Assembly (NCBI RefSeq): GCF_900456775.1
Contig: NZ_UAUL01000008.1
Coordinates: 248,001 to 312,000, forward strand
DNA from: Sarcina ventriculi
GTDB lineage: Bacteria > Bacillota > Clostridia > Clostridiales > Clostridiaceae
DNA length: 64,000 bases
Direction of reading: 5' to 3'
Under the pieces are notes generated by a model that made no database searches, was not told the origin of the DNA, and saw only the letters and a list, made by a program, of their open reading frames with translations. Of this stretch, positions 19,737 through 28,507 are shown piece after piece. A program made the position numbers and the translations under genes. Each line of letters opens with the position of its first letter. The first letter of the stretch is position 1.

Positions 19737-21116
19737 TTGAAGAAAACATATGTACTAGACACGAATGTATTACTATACTCACCAGGCGCTATTTTTACTT
19801 TTGATAATAGTAATATAGTAATTCCAGAGGTTGTATTAGAAGAGTTAGATAATTTAAAAAAAGTTAATAGCGACTTAGGAATGAATGCTAGAAATGTGGC
19901 TAGAATATTAGATAAATTAAGATTAAAGGGTAAATTAAGTCAAGGTGTGGATTTAGATAATAATTCAAATTTAAGAGTAGTATCGGCTTTTTATAATACT
20001 AAAATACCAGAATCTTGGAGTATAGAAAAAGCAGATAATAGAATAATTCAAGTTTGTAAAGCTTTAATAGAGCAAGGGGAAGACGTATGTTTAATTACAA
20101 AAGATATATTTGAAAGAATAAAAGCAGATACGGTAGATATACAAACAAAAGATTACTATGAGGAGGAAGTTCCAACTATGGAAGATCAGTATATGGGAAG
20201 GCGTGATGTATATGCATCTTCTTTAGATATAGATATGTTTTTTAAAAATAAATCTATTGAAGTTGATGTTTTAACTGAATATAATAAAAAATTAGGAACT
20301 TACAATAAACCAGACCTTGTAATAAATGAATTTTTAATAATTCATGCAAATAATAATGAGAGGCAAACAGCACTAGGGAGATATGATGGGAAGAGGGTAG
20401 TACCACTTTTATATAAAAATAATACTAAGATAATGGGAATAAGTCCAAGAAATGTAGGTCAAAAATTTATGCTTGAATGTTTATCAATAGATGCAGATAA
20501 AGCCCCTTTAGTAATAATAAAAGGTCCAGCGGGCACTGCAAAAACGTTATTTTCTTTAGCTGTAGGGTTAAAAAAAATATTAGATAGTGAAAATAAGGAA
20601 TATAGACGTATTTTAGTTTGTAGGCCAAATGTAACTATGGATGAGGATATAGGACATTTGCCGGGCACAGAGCAAGATAAAATAGCTCCATTTATGAGAC
20701 CTATTTTTGATAATTTAGAAATATTAATAGATTCTAATGATGGTAGAAAATACTCTAATGAGAAAGAATTAAATGATAAAATAGAGGAACTATTTGAGAA
20801 AAAGATAATAACTACAGAAGCTGTTGGATTTTTAAGGGGTAGAAGTATAGTGAAGAATTGGATAGTGATAGATGAAGCTCAAAACCTTACACCAAAGCAA
20901 GTAAAAGCTATAGTAACAAGAGCTGGGGAAGGTTCTAAAATAATATTAATAGGAGATCCTGAACAAATAGATCAAGCATTTTTAGATTTAAGGAGTAATG
21001 GTCTTTGTTATGCATCAGAAAAAATGAAAGGAAGTCCTCTTTGTTATCAAGTATCTCTTTTATATGATGAATGTGAGAGAAGTAAACTTGCTTTTGAAGG
21101 TGCAAAAAGATTATAG
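19737..21116 (+). CDS. PIN domain plus PhoH-like ATPase (YlaK type)
   Basis: 459 aa starting at TTG 19737, with AAGGAGTGAT 6 nt upstream. The N-terminal PIN ribonuclease domain (YVLDTNVLL with Asp8; EADNRI-type acidic cluster) covers about 150 residues. The C-terminal PhoH helicase-like ATPase has Walker A GPAGTAKT at 263-270 and Walker B IDEAQN near 380. PIN-PhoH fusions behave as RNA helicase/ribonucleases in other bacteria. Monocistronic, ended by a long hairpin terminator. Confidence 0.9.
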   Translation: MKKTYVLDTNVLLYSPGAIFTFDNSNIVIPEVVLEELDNLKKVNSDLGMNARNVARILDKLRLKGKLSQGVDLDNNSNLRVVSAFYNTKIPESWSIEKADNRIIQVCKALIEQGEDVCLITKDIFERIKADTVDIQTKDYYEEEVPTMEDQYMGRRDVYASSLDIDMFFKNKSIEVDVLTEYNKKLGTYNKPDLVINEFLIIHANNNERQTALGRYDGKRVVPLLYKNNTKIMGISPRNVGQKFMLECLSIDADKAPLVIIKGPAGTAKTLFSLAVGLKKILDSENKEYRRILVCRPNVTMDEDIGHLPGTEQDKIAPFMRPIFDNLEILIDSNDGRKYSNEKELNDKIEELFEKKIITTEAVGFLRGRSIVKNWIVIDEAQNLTPKQVKAIVTRAGEGSKIILIGDPEQIDQAFLDLRSNGLCYASEKMKGSPLCYQVSLLYDECERSKLAFEGAKRL

Positions 21117-21130
21117 ATATGAAGTCATTT

Positions 21131-21189
21131 AGGTTATTTTAGTATAGTGTAAATTTTAATATTTAGACTATATTAATGATAGCCTTTTT
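21131..21189 (+). terminator. Terminator after the PhoH gene
   Basis: The arm 21131-21148 pairs with 21167-21185 (AGGTTAT with ATAGCCT at the base, TAGTATAGT with ACTATATTA above), followed by five T residues. Confidence 0.75.
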
Positions 21190-21230
21190 AAGTTTTAATT
21201 AATGAAAATTAAAACTTACTATGATATAAT
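21190..21230 (+). promoter_or_regulatory. Extended -10 promoter with inverted repeat in front of the M50 gene
   Basis: TGATATAAT ending at 21230 is an extended -10 without a clear -35. AAGTTTTAATT (21190-21200) and AATTAAAACTT (21207-21217) are a perfect 11-bp inverted repeat covering the -35 position, a plausible repressor or activator site. Confidence 0.45.
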
Positions 21231-21258
21231 GATTTAATAAAATATAGGAGGAAACTTG

Positions 21259-21885
21259 ATGGCAGATAAACTTTTAGAAATTTTTCTAACCATACCAGCG
21301 CTTTTAATAGCATTTAGCGTTAAAGAATATGCTCGTGCAAGAGTTGCTGATATGTTAGGAGATAAGACCCCAAGATTACAAGGACGCTTGACACTAGATC
21401 CTCTTGCGCATATAGATATAATGGGGCTTATTTTTATGTTGTTTCTTAGTTTTGGATGGAGTAAGGCTGTACAAATAAATAGAAATGCTTTTAAAAATCC
21501 AAGGCGTGATGCACTTAAAGTAAATTTTGTAGCTCTTTTTTCAAATTTATTTGTAGCATTTATTGCTTCATTATTTTATGTATTATTGATTGTATTATTT
21601 GGGGAGAGAAGTGATACAATGCAAATAATAAGTTTGATTTTGTATTACATAATAATGATTAATGTTAATTTGTTTGTATTTAATATACTTCCTCTTCCAG
21701 GGTTGGATGGATTTAGAATACTTTCAGATTTATTTCCAAGTTTATTTCATAAAATTGCAGGGACTATTTATAGATATTATGTAATTATTTTAATAGCTGT
21801 TTTGTTAATAGGTTCAAATTTATTAATATATCCATGTAGCTATATAATAAATGCTTTTATAAATATGTGGGCTATCATACTTTAA
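21259..21885 (+). CDS. Site-2 protease (M50B) homologue lacking the HExxH zinc ligands
   Basis: 208 aa from ATG 21259 (a TTG at 21256 is closer to the AGGAGG and less likely). Overall layout is that of the short YwhC-like M50B family: GDKTPRLQGRLTLDPLAHID, FGWSKAV, FKNPRRD, and FNILPLPGLDG with the third-ligand Asp. The first helix, normally HEYAHA, reads KEYARA, so both zinc-binding His residues are replaced (Lys and Arg) while the Glu stays. About five membrane segments. Zinc-dependent proteolysis is therefore unlikely; it may act as a pseudoprotease. It is followed by a terminator, then capA. Confidence 0.85.
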   Translation: MADKLLEIFLTIPALLIAFSVKEYARARVADMLGDKTPRLQGRLTLDPLAHIDIMGLIFMLFLSFGWSKAVQINRNAFKNPRRDALKVNFVALFSNLFVAFIASLFYVLLIVLFGERSDTMQIISLILYYIIMINVNLFVFNILPLPGLDGFRILSDLFPSLFHKIAGTIYRYYVIILIAVLLIGSNLLIYPCSYIINAFINMWAIIL

Positions 21886-21907
21886 AGTTAAATTCATTTT
21901 GGTTATG

Positions 21908-21947
21908 AAAGATAGAAGTTTAGTTCTTCTATCTTTTATTTTTTTAT
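21908..21947 (+). terminator. Terminator after the M50 gene
   Basis: AAAGATAGAAG (21908-21918) pairs with CTTCTATCTTT (21926-21936), then a T-rich tail with seven T residues. Confidence 0.88.
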
Positions 21948-21974
21948 TGCAGAAATGTTATATGATAAAATCAA

Positions 21975-22011
21975 ATATTTTAACATAATATTTATATTTA
22001 TGTTAAAATAT
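21975..22011 (+). promoter_or_regulatory. 14-bp inverted repeat upstream of capA
   Basis: ATATTTTAACATAA (21975-21988) and TTATGTTAAAATAT (21998-22011) are a perfect inverted repeat with a 9-bp spacer, and the ATGTTAAAATAT half repeats again directly downstream. TTAACA and TAAAAT inside it could also be a weak promoter. A shorter version of the same arrangement lies in front of clpB. Confidence 0.45.
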
Positions 22012-22046
22012 GTTAAAATATTATAAAAAGTAAAAAGGAGAATATT

Positions 22047-23219
22047 ATGAGAGGAAAAAATAGAGTAGTTATTTTACTTTTTATTTCTATGGTAATCTTT
22101 ATGATTAATATATTTGTAGAATATAATAAAAAAAATAATGTGATTGAAGCTTTAAATATAGATAATAAGAAAACTGTAAATGTAGTAGCTGTTGGAAATA
22201 TATTAGTACATTATGATCAAATAATATCTGCATATAATAATGAAAGTTATGATTATGAATTTGATGAGAATTTTAAGTATATAAAAAAATATATTGAAGA
22301 AGCGGATTTGGCTTATTGTACAATAGAAGGATCTTTTGGAGGTAAGGAACTTGGTTACTCTGGGTATCCAAGATTTAATACTCCTGAAGCTATGTTAAAC
22401 GCTTTAAAAAATACTGGATTTGATATAATAAATGCTGCAAATGATAATATTTTAGATTCATTAAATGTTGGATATTTTAATACTATAGAGAATTTAAAGA
22501 AATCAAACTTAAAATATACTGGTATAAGGCAAAAAAAAGATGATAAGTCGTATGTTATAGAGAAAATAAAAGGAATAAAGATTGGATTTACGTCTTATAC
22601 TTTTAGTGATTGTTTTGAAGGTAATGATGAGGATGTTTTGGAGTTAATAAATAGCTATAGTTATGATGATTTAGATAATGATCTTTTAAAAATAGAAAAA
22701 GAGATAGAGGATATGAAAAATGACGGGGCAAAATTTATAGTTGTTGGAATGCATTGGGGAGATGAATATAGTACAGAGATAAATGAGAAACAAAAATATA
22801 TTGCGCAAAAATTAAATTCTTATGGTGTAGATGTAATTTTAGGTTCACACCCAAATGTTATAGAACCTATAGAAACTATAATTAATAACGAAAATGGAAA
22901 TTCTACTTTGGTGGTTTATTCGATGGGAAATTTTATTTCTAATCAGAGAAAAGAAACCATGGGAAATAAGTTATGCGAAGATAGTATTATTTTGAATTTA
23001 GAGTTACAAAAAAAGTTTAATGGGGATGTAAATTTAGTATCTTTTAATTATATACCAACTTGGACATTAAAGTATAAAACTGAAGATGGAGATAGCAAGT
23101 ATTATATATTAGATAGTAATAATGTACTAGGTTATGAAAATAAAGAAGAAATTCCACAGAGTATATTAGATTCTTTAGAAGATTCAGTACAATCAATTAA
23201 AAGTATATTAAATGATTAG
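22047..23219 (+). CDS. CapA-family protein with altered metal-site residues
   Basis: 390 aa with an N-terminal signal anchor (residues 7-25), so mostly extracellular. CapA/PgsA-type proteins have a metallophosphoesterase-like fold and are tied to poly-gamma-glutamate or surface polymer export. The HWGDEYS and YSMGNFISNQRKET segments are well kept. The usual GDI, NNH and SHPHV motifs read GNI, NDN and SHPNV, changing three likely metal ligands. Ribosome-binding site AAAAGGAG. No capB/capC neighbours, so a polymer-synthesis role is not supported by context. Confidence 0.82.
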   Translation: MRGKNRVVILLFISMVIFMINIFVEYNKKNNVIEALNIDNKKTVNVVAVGNILVHYDQIISAYNNESYDYEFDENFKYIKKYIEEADLAYCTIEGSFGGKELGYSGYPRFNTPEAMLNALKNTGFDIINAANDNILDSLNVGYFNTIENLKKSNLKYTGIRQKKDDKSYVIEKIKGIKIGFTSYTFSDCFEGNDEDVLELINSYSYDDLDNDLLKIEKEIEDMKNDGAKFIVVGMHWGDEYSTEINEKQKYIAQKLNSYGVDVILGSHPNVIEPIETIINNENGNSTLVVYSMGNFISNQRKETMGNKLCEDSIILNLELQKKFNGDVNLVSFNYIPTWTLKYKTEDGDSKYYILDSNNVLGYENKEEIPQSILDSLEDSVQSIKSILND

Positions 23220-23249
23220 ATTGTTTTAAAAAATGTGTTTTTATATGTC

Positions 23250-23277
23250 TTGACAATATTCATAAACAATATATAAT
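23250..23277 (+). promoter_or_regulatory. Promoter of the argS T-box transcript
   Basis: TTGACA at 23250-23255 and TATAAT at 23272-23277, 16-bp spacer. Start expected near 23284. Confidence 0.75.
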
Positions 23278-23283
23278 AAAACA

Positions 23284-23548
23284 TATGTTAAATTTAAAAT
23301 ATAAATAAAATCATTGAAGAGGAGAGTAGTCTATTTTCATTTTCAAAGCGAGTGGGAGTATGGTGTAAGTTCCAAAAAATAAAATAGATGAAAAGAACCT
23401 TAGAGATGCTGCCAGAATCTTTGTATTTAAAGTAGTAGGGTATGATGCCGCAAAAGTTAATGCGTTAAAATAAAAAGTGGGTTTAAAGCCAATTAGAGTG
23501 GTACCGCGGAATACATCCGTCTCTTGAGTTTAAGAGACGGATTTTTTA
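23284..23548 (+). promoter_or_regulatory. T-box riboswitch controlling argS (specifier AGA)
   Basis: The T-box core GTGGTACCGCGG lies at 23498-23509. A terminator follows: ATCCGTCTCTT (23515-23525) with AAGAGACGGAT (23532-23542) and a T-tract. Stem I has the distal AGCGAG...GGTG signature near 23348-23365, an AGTA loop-E strand (23324-23327) and, across from it, GAA-A-AGA-A, placing the specifier AGA (arginine) at 23394-23396. Uncharged tRNA-Arg binding would favour antitermination and raise ArgS synthesis. Confidence 0.88.
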
Positions 23549-23582
23549 TTTTATTAATAAATTATTTTGGAGGAAAATAAGT

Positions 23583-25274
23583 ATGGATTACAAAAAAATA
23601 GTAGCTACAAGATTAAAAGAAAATATCGATTTAGATTTAGACAAAATAGAAAGTCTTATAGAAATACCACCTAAAAGTGATATGGGTGATTTTGCATTTC
23701 CTTGTTTTCAATTAGCTAAGGTTATGAAAAAAGCCCCTAACATGATAGCTAAAGATATAGCGGATGTTATAAATAAAGATGGATTTGAAAAAGTTGAAAG
23801 TTTAGGACCTTATATTAACTTTTTTATGGATAAGGTTAAATTTAGTGAAAGTATAGTAAATGAAATATTATCTGAAAAAGATTCTTATGGTTCTTCAAAA
23901 ATTGGAGATGGAAAAAGATATTTAGTTGAATACTCTTCACCAAACATTGCAAAGCCATTTCATGTTGGGCATCTTTTTACAACAGCTATAGGAAATGCGT
24001 TATATAAAATGCTAAAATTTGAAGGTTATGATACTGTAAGAATAAACCATTTAGGTGATTGGGGTACTCAGTTTGGTAAACTTATTTCAGCATATAAAAG
24101 ATGGGGAAATGAAGAGGCAATAGAAAAAAGTCCTATAACAGAACTTTTAAGAATATATGTAAAATTCCATGATGAGGCTGAAAAAAATCCTAGTTTAGAA
24201 GATGAAGGAAGGATGTATTTTAAAAAGCTAGAAGAGGGAGATAACGAAGCAGTTGAGCTTTGGAAAAGATTTAAGGATTTATCATTAAAAGAATTTAATA
24301 ATATATATAGCATATTAGGTGTTGATTTTGACTCATGGGCAGGGGAAAGTTTCTATAATGACAAGATGGATATAGTTGTTAAAGAACTTGAAGAGAAAAA
24401 TGTGTTGACAGATAGTAATGGAGCGAAAGTTGTTATGCTTGATGAATACAATATGCCACCTTGTATAGTTGTAAAATCAGATGGAGCATCAATATATGCA
24501 ACAAGAGATTTAGCTGCTGCAATGTATAGAAAAAAACATTACAACTTTGATAAATGTATTTATGTAGTTGGAAAAGATCAAATTTTACACTTTAAACAAG
24601 TGTTTAAGACATTAGAACTTGCAGGACATACTTGGGCTAAGGATTGTGTTCATATACCTTTTGGTCTTGTAAAATTTGCAGATAGAAAGCTTTCAACTAG
24701 AAAAGGAAATGTAGTTTTACTTGAAGAGTTATTAAAGGAAGCAGTTGCCAAAACTTTAGAAACAATAAATGTTAAAAATCCAGAACTTAAAGAAAAAGAG
24801 ATGGTGGCTAAGGAAATTGGTATAGGTGCAGTTTTATTTACGTATTTAAAAAATTCAAGAGAAAAGGATATTGTATTTGATTGGGATGAGATGTTAAGCT
24901 TTGAAGGAGAAACAGGTCCATATGTTCAATATTCTTATGCAAGGGCAAAAAGTATATTAAGAAAAGCAGAAGGAATAAATGGGGATGCTGATTTTTCTAA
25001 ATTAACTTCTAAAGAGGAGTTTGAACTTACAAAAGTTTTAGAAGGATTTAATAAAGCAATACTTCTTGCTATAGATAGATTAGAGCCATCTGTTGTAACA
25101 AGATATACAATAGAAGTAGCAAAAGCGTTTAATAAGTTCTATAATGCTCATAGTGTATTAAATTTAGAAGATACTGGTTTAAAAGTAGCAAGATTAAAGC
25201 TTATAGAAGCAACAGCTCAAGTTATAAAGAATTCTTTAAACTTAATAGGAATAAATGTTGTAGAGGAAATGTAA
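23583..25274 (+). CDS. argS: Arginyl-tRNA synthetase
   Basis: 563 aa class I synthetase. The HIGH motif is HVGH at 127-130 within [16 protein letters not shown], and the KMSKS-like motif is KLSTR at 369-373. The N-terminal additive domain (first 110 residues) and C-terminal DALR anticodon domain are present. Ribosome-binding site GGAGGAAAATAAGT. The gene sits directly after its arginine-specific T-box, and ends at a strong terminator. Confidence 0.98.
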   Translation: MDYKKIVATRLKENIDLDLDKIESLIEIPPKSDMGDFAFPCFQLAKVMKKAPNMIAKDIADVINKDGFEKVESLGPYINFFMDKVKFSESIVNEILSEKDSYGSSKIGDGKRYLVEYSSPNIAKPFHVGHLFTTAIGNALYKMLKFEGYDTVRINHLGDWGTQFGKLISAYKRWGNEEAIEKSPITELLRIYVKFHDEAEKNPSLEDEGRMYFKKLEEGDNEAVELWKRFKDLSLKEFNNIYSILGVDFDSWAGESFYNDKMDIVVKELEEKNVLTDSNGAKVVMLDEYNMPPCIVVKSDGASIYATRDLAAAMYRKKHYNFDKCIYVVGKDQILHFKQVFKTLELAGHTWAKDCVHIPFGLVKFADRKLSTRKGNVVLLEELLKEAVAKTLETINVKNPELKEKEMVAKEIGIGAVLFTYLKNSREKDIVFDWDEMLSFEGETGPYVQYSYARAKSILRKAEGINGDADFSKLTSKEEFELTKVLEGFNKAILLAIDRLEPSVVTRYTIEVAKAFNKFYNAHSVLNLEDTGLKVARLKLIEATAQVIKNSLNLIGINVVEEM

Positions 25275-25276
25275 TT

Positions 25277-25308
25277 AAAAACCACCTAATTTTTAGGTGG
25301 TTTTTTTT
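25277..25308 (+). terminator. Terminator after argS
   Basis: AAAAACCACCTA (25277-25288) pairs with TAGGTGGTTTTT (25294-25305), T-run to 25308. The stop codon of the small minus-strand gene (25286-25288) lies inside the left arm. Confidence 0.93.
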
Positions 25309-25441
25309 CTTGATTTTTATATTTAGAACATTTAGTTGAACAATTTGAACAATTGCATTTTCCATTAGATGAATTTTTAAAATTTTTATATAGTATATAT
25401 AAAACTAAACTAAAGATTAAAATAGTTATTAAAATCTCCAT
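25286..25441 (-). CDS. FeoB-associated Cys-rich membrane protein
   Basis: 51 aa. One N-terminal membrane helix (residues 2-18) followed by a basic stretch and a short cysteine cluster, CNCSNCSTKC, at residues 29-38. This size, topology and Cys motif, together with its place directly after feoB, match the FeoB-associated Cys-rich protein family of Firmicutes, thought to assist ferrous iron uptake, perhaps like FeoC. AGAGGA precedes the ATG. It starts 17 bp from the feoB stop, so it is the third gene of the feo operon. Confidence 0.85.
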   Translation of the reverse strand: MEILITILIFSLVLYILYKNFKNSSNGKCNCSNCSTKCSKYKNQEKKPPKN

Positions 25442-25457
25442 AAAATTTTCCTCTAGA

Positions 25458-27224
25458 TTATATAAAAAAAGATCCTATATTAAATATTAAAAATGCTCCT
25501 ATCCAAGCTACTGTAAGCTGCATAAGTACTGAAAATATAGTAAATTTTCCTCCGAATTCTTTCTTTATAGTACCTATAGCACTCATACAAGGCGTATATA
25601 AAAGAACAAATACCATAAATGCAAAAGCAGAAAGTGCAGTAAAATGATATGGTAAAATAGCTGCCAAATCTCCAGCATATATAACTTCCATTGTAGATAT
25701 AACAGTTTCTTTTGCCATTATTCCTGTTAAAATAGAAACAGAGGCTTCCCAGCTTCCAAAACCTAAAGGTTTAAAGATTGGAGCTATAAATGAACCTATA
25801 TTAAATAAAAAGCTATCTTCTATGTCAGAAACAAGACCAGTAAAATTAAAGTTTTGTAAAAACCAAATAAGTACGCTCATGGCAAATATTATAGTACCAG
25901 CTTTCTTTAAAAAGCCTAATGTTTTTGAAGATAGTTCCTTAAATACTGATTTAGCATCGGGAATTTTATATTCAGGAAGTTCCATTATAAAAGGTTCTTC
26001 ATCCTTTTTAAATAATGTATTTTTAAATATTAAACCAATTAAAAATGCCATTAAGATTCCTAAAATATAAAGAGATGCTATAACAAATGTCGCGTTATTT
26101 GGGAAAAATACTGCTGCAAAAATAACATATACAGGAAGCTTAGCATTACATGACATAAAAGGAATTAATAGAGCGGTAAGTTTTCTATCTTTTTCACTTT
26201 CTAATGTTCTAGCAGCCATTATTCCTGGGACAGAGCATCCGAATCCTGTTATCATTGGTATAAAAGCTTTTCCTGATAATCCTATTTTTCTCATAAATGT
26301 ATCCATTATAAATGCAACACGGGCCATATAACCACTATCTTCTAATATATTTAAACAGAAAAATAATGCAATAATTACAGGAAGTAATACCAAAATTCCA
26401 CCGACCCCTGAGATTATTCCATCAACTATTAAAGATTGGAACCAAGGTGCTGTATTGCTTAAAAGATTAGACACAAAAGGCATTAAAGTATCTGCTACAA
26501 ATCCATCTAAAAGGTCAGAAAGTGGTTGTCCAACCCAAGCAAAAGTAAATTGAAACATAAGTAACATTATTCCTATAAAAATTGGATAAGCAAGATATGG
26601 ATTTAATACAACTTTATCTATCTTTTGTGATGTATTTAATTTGTCATTATTTTCATTTATTTTCATGCATTTTTTCAGCTTATTTCCTATGTAGTTATAA
26701 GCTTCTTTTTCATCGCTAAATGAATATTCTTCAGTGTCTAAAAAATCACTATAATCTTTTTTATCTAAAAACTGAAAAATACCATCTAATCCTTTTTCCT
26801 TAGAAGCTATTATAGGTATTACTTTAGCTTTAAATGATTTTTCTAGTGCGTTATAATCTATGTTAACCCCTTTTTTAGTAGCTACATCTATCATATTAAC
26901 TAATATAACCATTGGCTTTTTAAATTCTTTAAGTTGCATGGTTAAATATAGATTTCTTTCAAGATTAGAACCATCCACTATGTTAACTATTAAATCAACG
27001 TCTTCAGTTTTAAGAAAGTTTTTTGAAATTTTTTCCTCATTAGAAAATGTATCCATAGCATAAATGCCAGGCAAATCAACAATTTTCATATGTTTGTAAG
27101 AACCTTCTTTTCTATCAACAGTAACTCCAGGCCAATTTCCAACTTTCTGGTTAGAGCCAGTTAATGAATTAAAAAGTGTTGTTTTGCCTACATTTGGGTT
27201 GCCAAGTAAGGCTATTGTTGTCAT
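25458..27224 (-). CDS. feoB: Ferrous iron transporter FeoB
   Basis: 588 aa, a short but complete form. An N-terminal cytosolic GTPase domain has G1 GNPNVGKT (8-15), G3 DLPG and G4 NMID. After a compact helical linker come the membrane domains with two Gate/Nucleoside-recognition regions, including the conserved GCSVPG and MSCNAKLPVY segments. It drives GTP-dependent Fe(II) import. Ribosome-binding site AGGGGGAC. Operon order feoA-feoB-Cys-rich protein, under a Fur box. Confidence 0.96.
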   Translation of the reverse strand: MTTIALLGNPNVGKTTLFNSLTGSNQKVGNWPGVTVDRKEGSYKHMKIVDLPGIYAMDTFSNEEKISKNFLKTEDVDLIVNIVDGSNLERNLYLTMQLKEFKKPMVILVNMIDVATKKGVNIDYNALEKSFKAKVIPIIASKEKGLDGIFQFLDKKDYSDFLDTEEYSFSDEKEAYNYIGNKLKKCMKINENNDKLNTSQKIDKVVLNPYLAYPIFIGIMLLMFQFTFAWVGQPLSDLLDGFVADTLMPFVSNLLSNTAPWFQSLIVDGIISGVGGILVLLPVIIALFFCLNILEDSGYMARVAFIMDTFMRKIGLSGKAFIPMITGFGCSVPGIMAARTLESEKDRKLTALLIPFMSCNAKLPVYVIFAAVFFPNNATFVIASLYILGILMAFLIGLIFKNTLFKKDEEPFIMELPEYKIPDAKSVFKELSSKTLGFLKKAGTIIFAMSVLIWFLQNFNFTGLVSDIEDSFLFNIGSFIAPIFKPLGFGSWEASVSILTGIMAKETVISTMEVIYAGDLAAILPYHFTALSAFAFMVFVLLYTPCMSAIGTIKKEFGGKFTIFSVLMQLTVAWIGAFLIFNIGSFFI

Positions 27225-27249
27225 ATATAGTCCCCCTATAATAATTATT

Positions 27250-27534
27250 TTAGTTCGTTAAAAAAATATTTTTGGCATCTTTTTTGCGTATAGCTAGATC
27301 AAAACCTCTAAAGTTTATTATTAAAGGATCTCCTAAAGGTGCAACTCCTTTTACAGTAACTTCAGTTCCTTCAATACAACCTAGGGCTAATAACCTTTTT
27401 GCAAGTTTAGAATTACCAGTAACTTTTTCTATAATTCCACTTTGTCCAATTTTTAAATCATATAGACTTGTTAGAGTTTCTTTAGTATTTTTAAACTTTT
27501 TATGTTTTTCTAATCTTAAGTCAAATAAACTCAT
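27250..27534 (-). CDS. feoA: Ferrous iron transport protein A
   Basis: 94 aa, SH3-like FeoA domain; a small cytosolic accessory needed for FeoB activity. The LLALGCIEGTEVTVKGVAPLGDP core and the C-terminal LAIRKKDAKNIFL strand are typical; an N-terminal extension of about 20 residues is charged. AGGAGGTATAAGCATT precedes the ATG. It is the first gene of the feo operon, 25 bp from feoB. Confidence 0.93.
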   Translation of the reverse strand: MSLFDLRLEKHKKFKNTKETLTSLYDLKIGQSGIIEKVTGNSKLAKRLLALGCIEGTEVTVKGVAPLGDPLIINFRGFDLAIRKKDAKNIFLTN

Positions 27535-27552
27535 AATGCTTATACCTCCTAA

Positions 27553-27567
27553 TGAAAATAATTATCA
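27553..27567 (-). promoter_or_regulatory. Fur box upstream of feoA
   Basis: Read on the minus strand, TGATAATTATTTTCA matches the 7-1-7 Fur consensus TGATAATNATTATCA at all but one position. It lies 19 bp upstream of the feoA start, so ferrous-iron-loaded Fur should repress the operon. Confidence 0.78.
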
Positions 27568-27763
27568 ATTAATTTATATTACCATATTATTAATTAATAC
27601 CAAAAAAGTCAACAGTAATAGTAAAATTAACAAAAAATTAACAAAAAATATTTAAATATGGAAATTTATATGGTAAATTATAAAGGGTTAATGTATACCT
27701 ATCATTTGATATAATGATATAATATATATTGTTTAATAAAGTTTAACGGAAAAGAGTGATAAA

Positions 27764-28444
27764 GTGATAATAAAGGAGCATGAAATATCTATTTTTGATT
27801 TAGATGATAGTTTTGCCCTTTCTTTTGTAGAAGGTGATGAATTATATAAGCACTCAGTATATTTTGATTTAGAACATTATGTATATAAAAAGCCTAAGTG
27901 CATAGGAGTTTTTGGTGCAGGATATTTTAACTATGAGAAAAATAAATTTATAGTAACTCAATATATGATAGAGCATAAAGGTGAAGTTAAGGATATATTA
28001 TATTTAGCTAAAAAATATTTTATAGATATATCATCCAATAAAAAGAAAAAATACATAGTTACTTTTTCGGGGAATAATGACTTTACAGTTATAAATTATC
28101 TTTTTAATAAATATGGGATTAATTTTGAATTTGGAAATTATTTTAGATCTATAGATATACAAAAGGTTTATGAACATACTTTTAAACAAAGTATAGGGCT
28201 TAAAACTTTAGAAAAAAAGTTTAATATAGAAAGAGAAGGGGAAGTTATGTCTGGGTCTAACCTAGCTAAAACATTCCATAAAGTTTTAAAGGATAGAGAA
28301 TATTTTGAAAGAATGCCAAAGGAAAAAATTGAAAAGATTTTAGTTTATAATGAACAAGATGTTGTAAATTTATTTCATATTTTAGTTAAATGGAATTTAA
28401 TCGTAGAAGCTAATAAAGAGAGTAAAGAGAATGAAGATAATTGA
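27764..28444 (+). CDS. RNase H-fold (YprB-type) nuclease-like protein
   Basis: 226 aa, start GTG at 27764 with a weak AGAGTGAT ribosome-binding site. The DLE motif in YFDLEHYVY, the VTFSGNNDF segment and the C-terminal YNEQDVVNL supply the acidic residues of the DEDD/RNase_H_2 (YprB) group. Such domains are predicted 3'-5' exonucleases; no activity is established for this family. It lies upstream of the gltX T-box but there is a separate promoter between them. Confidence 0.78.
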   Translation: MIIKEHEISIFDLDDSFALSFVEGDELYKHSVYFDLEHYVYKKPKCIGVFGAGYFNYEKNKFIVTQYMIEHKGEVKDILYLAKKYFIDISSNKKKKYIVTFSGNNDFTVINYLFNKYGINFEFGNYFRSIDIQKVYEHTFKQSIGLKTLEKKFNIEREGEVMSGSNLAKTFHKVLKDREYFERMPKEKIEKILVYNEQDVVNLFHILVKWNLIVEANKESKENEDN

Positions 28445-28472
28445 GTTAAAGTAAACAAACAGAAAAATAATA

Positions 28473-28501
28473 TTTACAATAAAACTTTATGTAGTTATAA
28501 T
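28473..28501 (+). promoter_or_regulatory. Promoter of the gltX T-box transcript
   Basis: TTTACA at 28473-28478 and TATAAT at 28496-28501 with a 17-bp spacer. Confidence 0.75.
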
Positions 28502-28507
28502 AAACCT

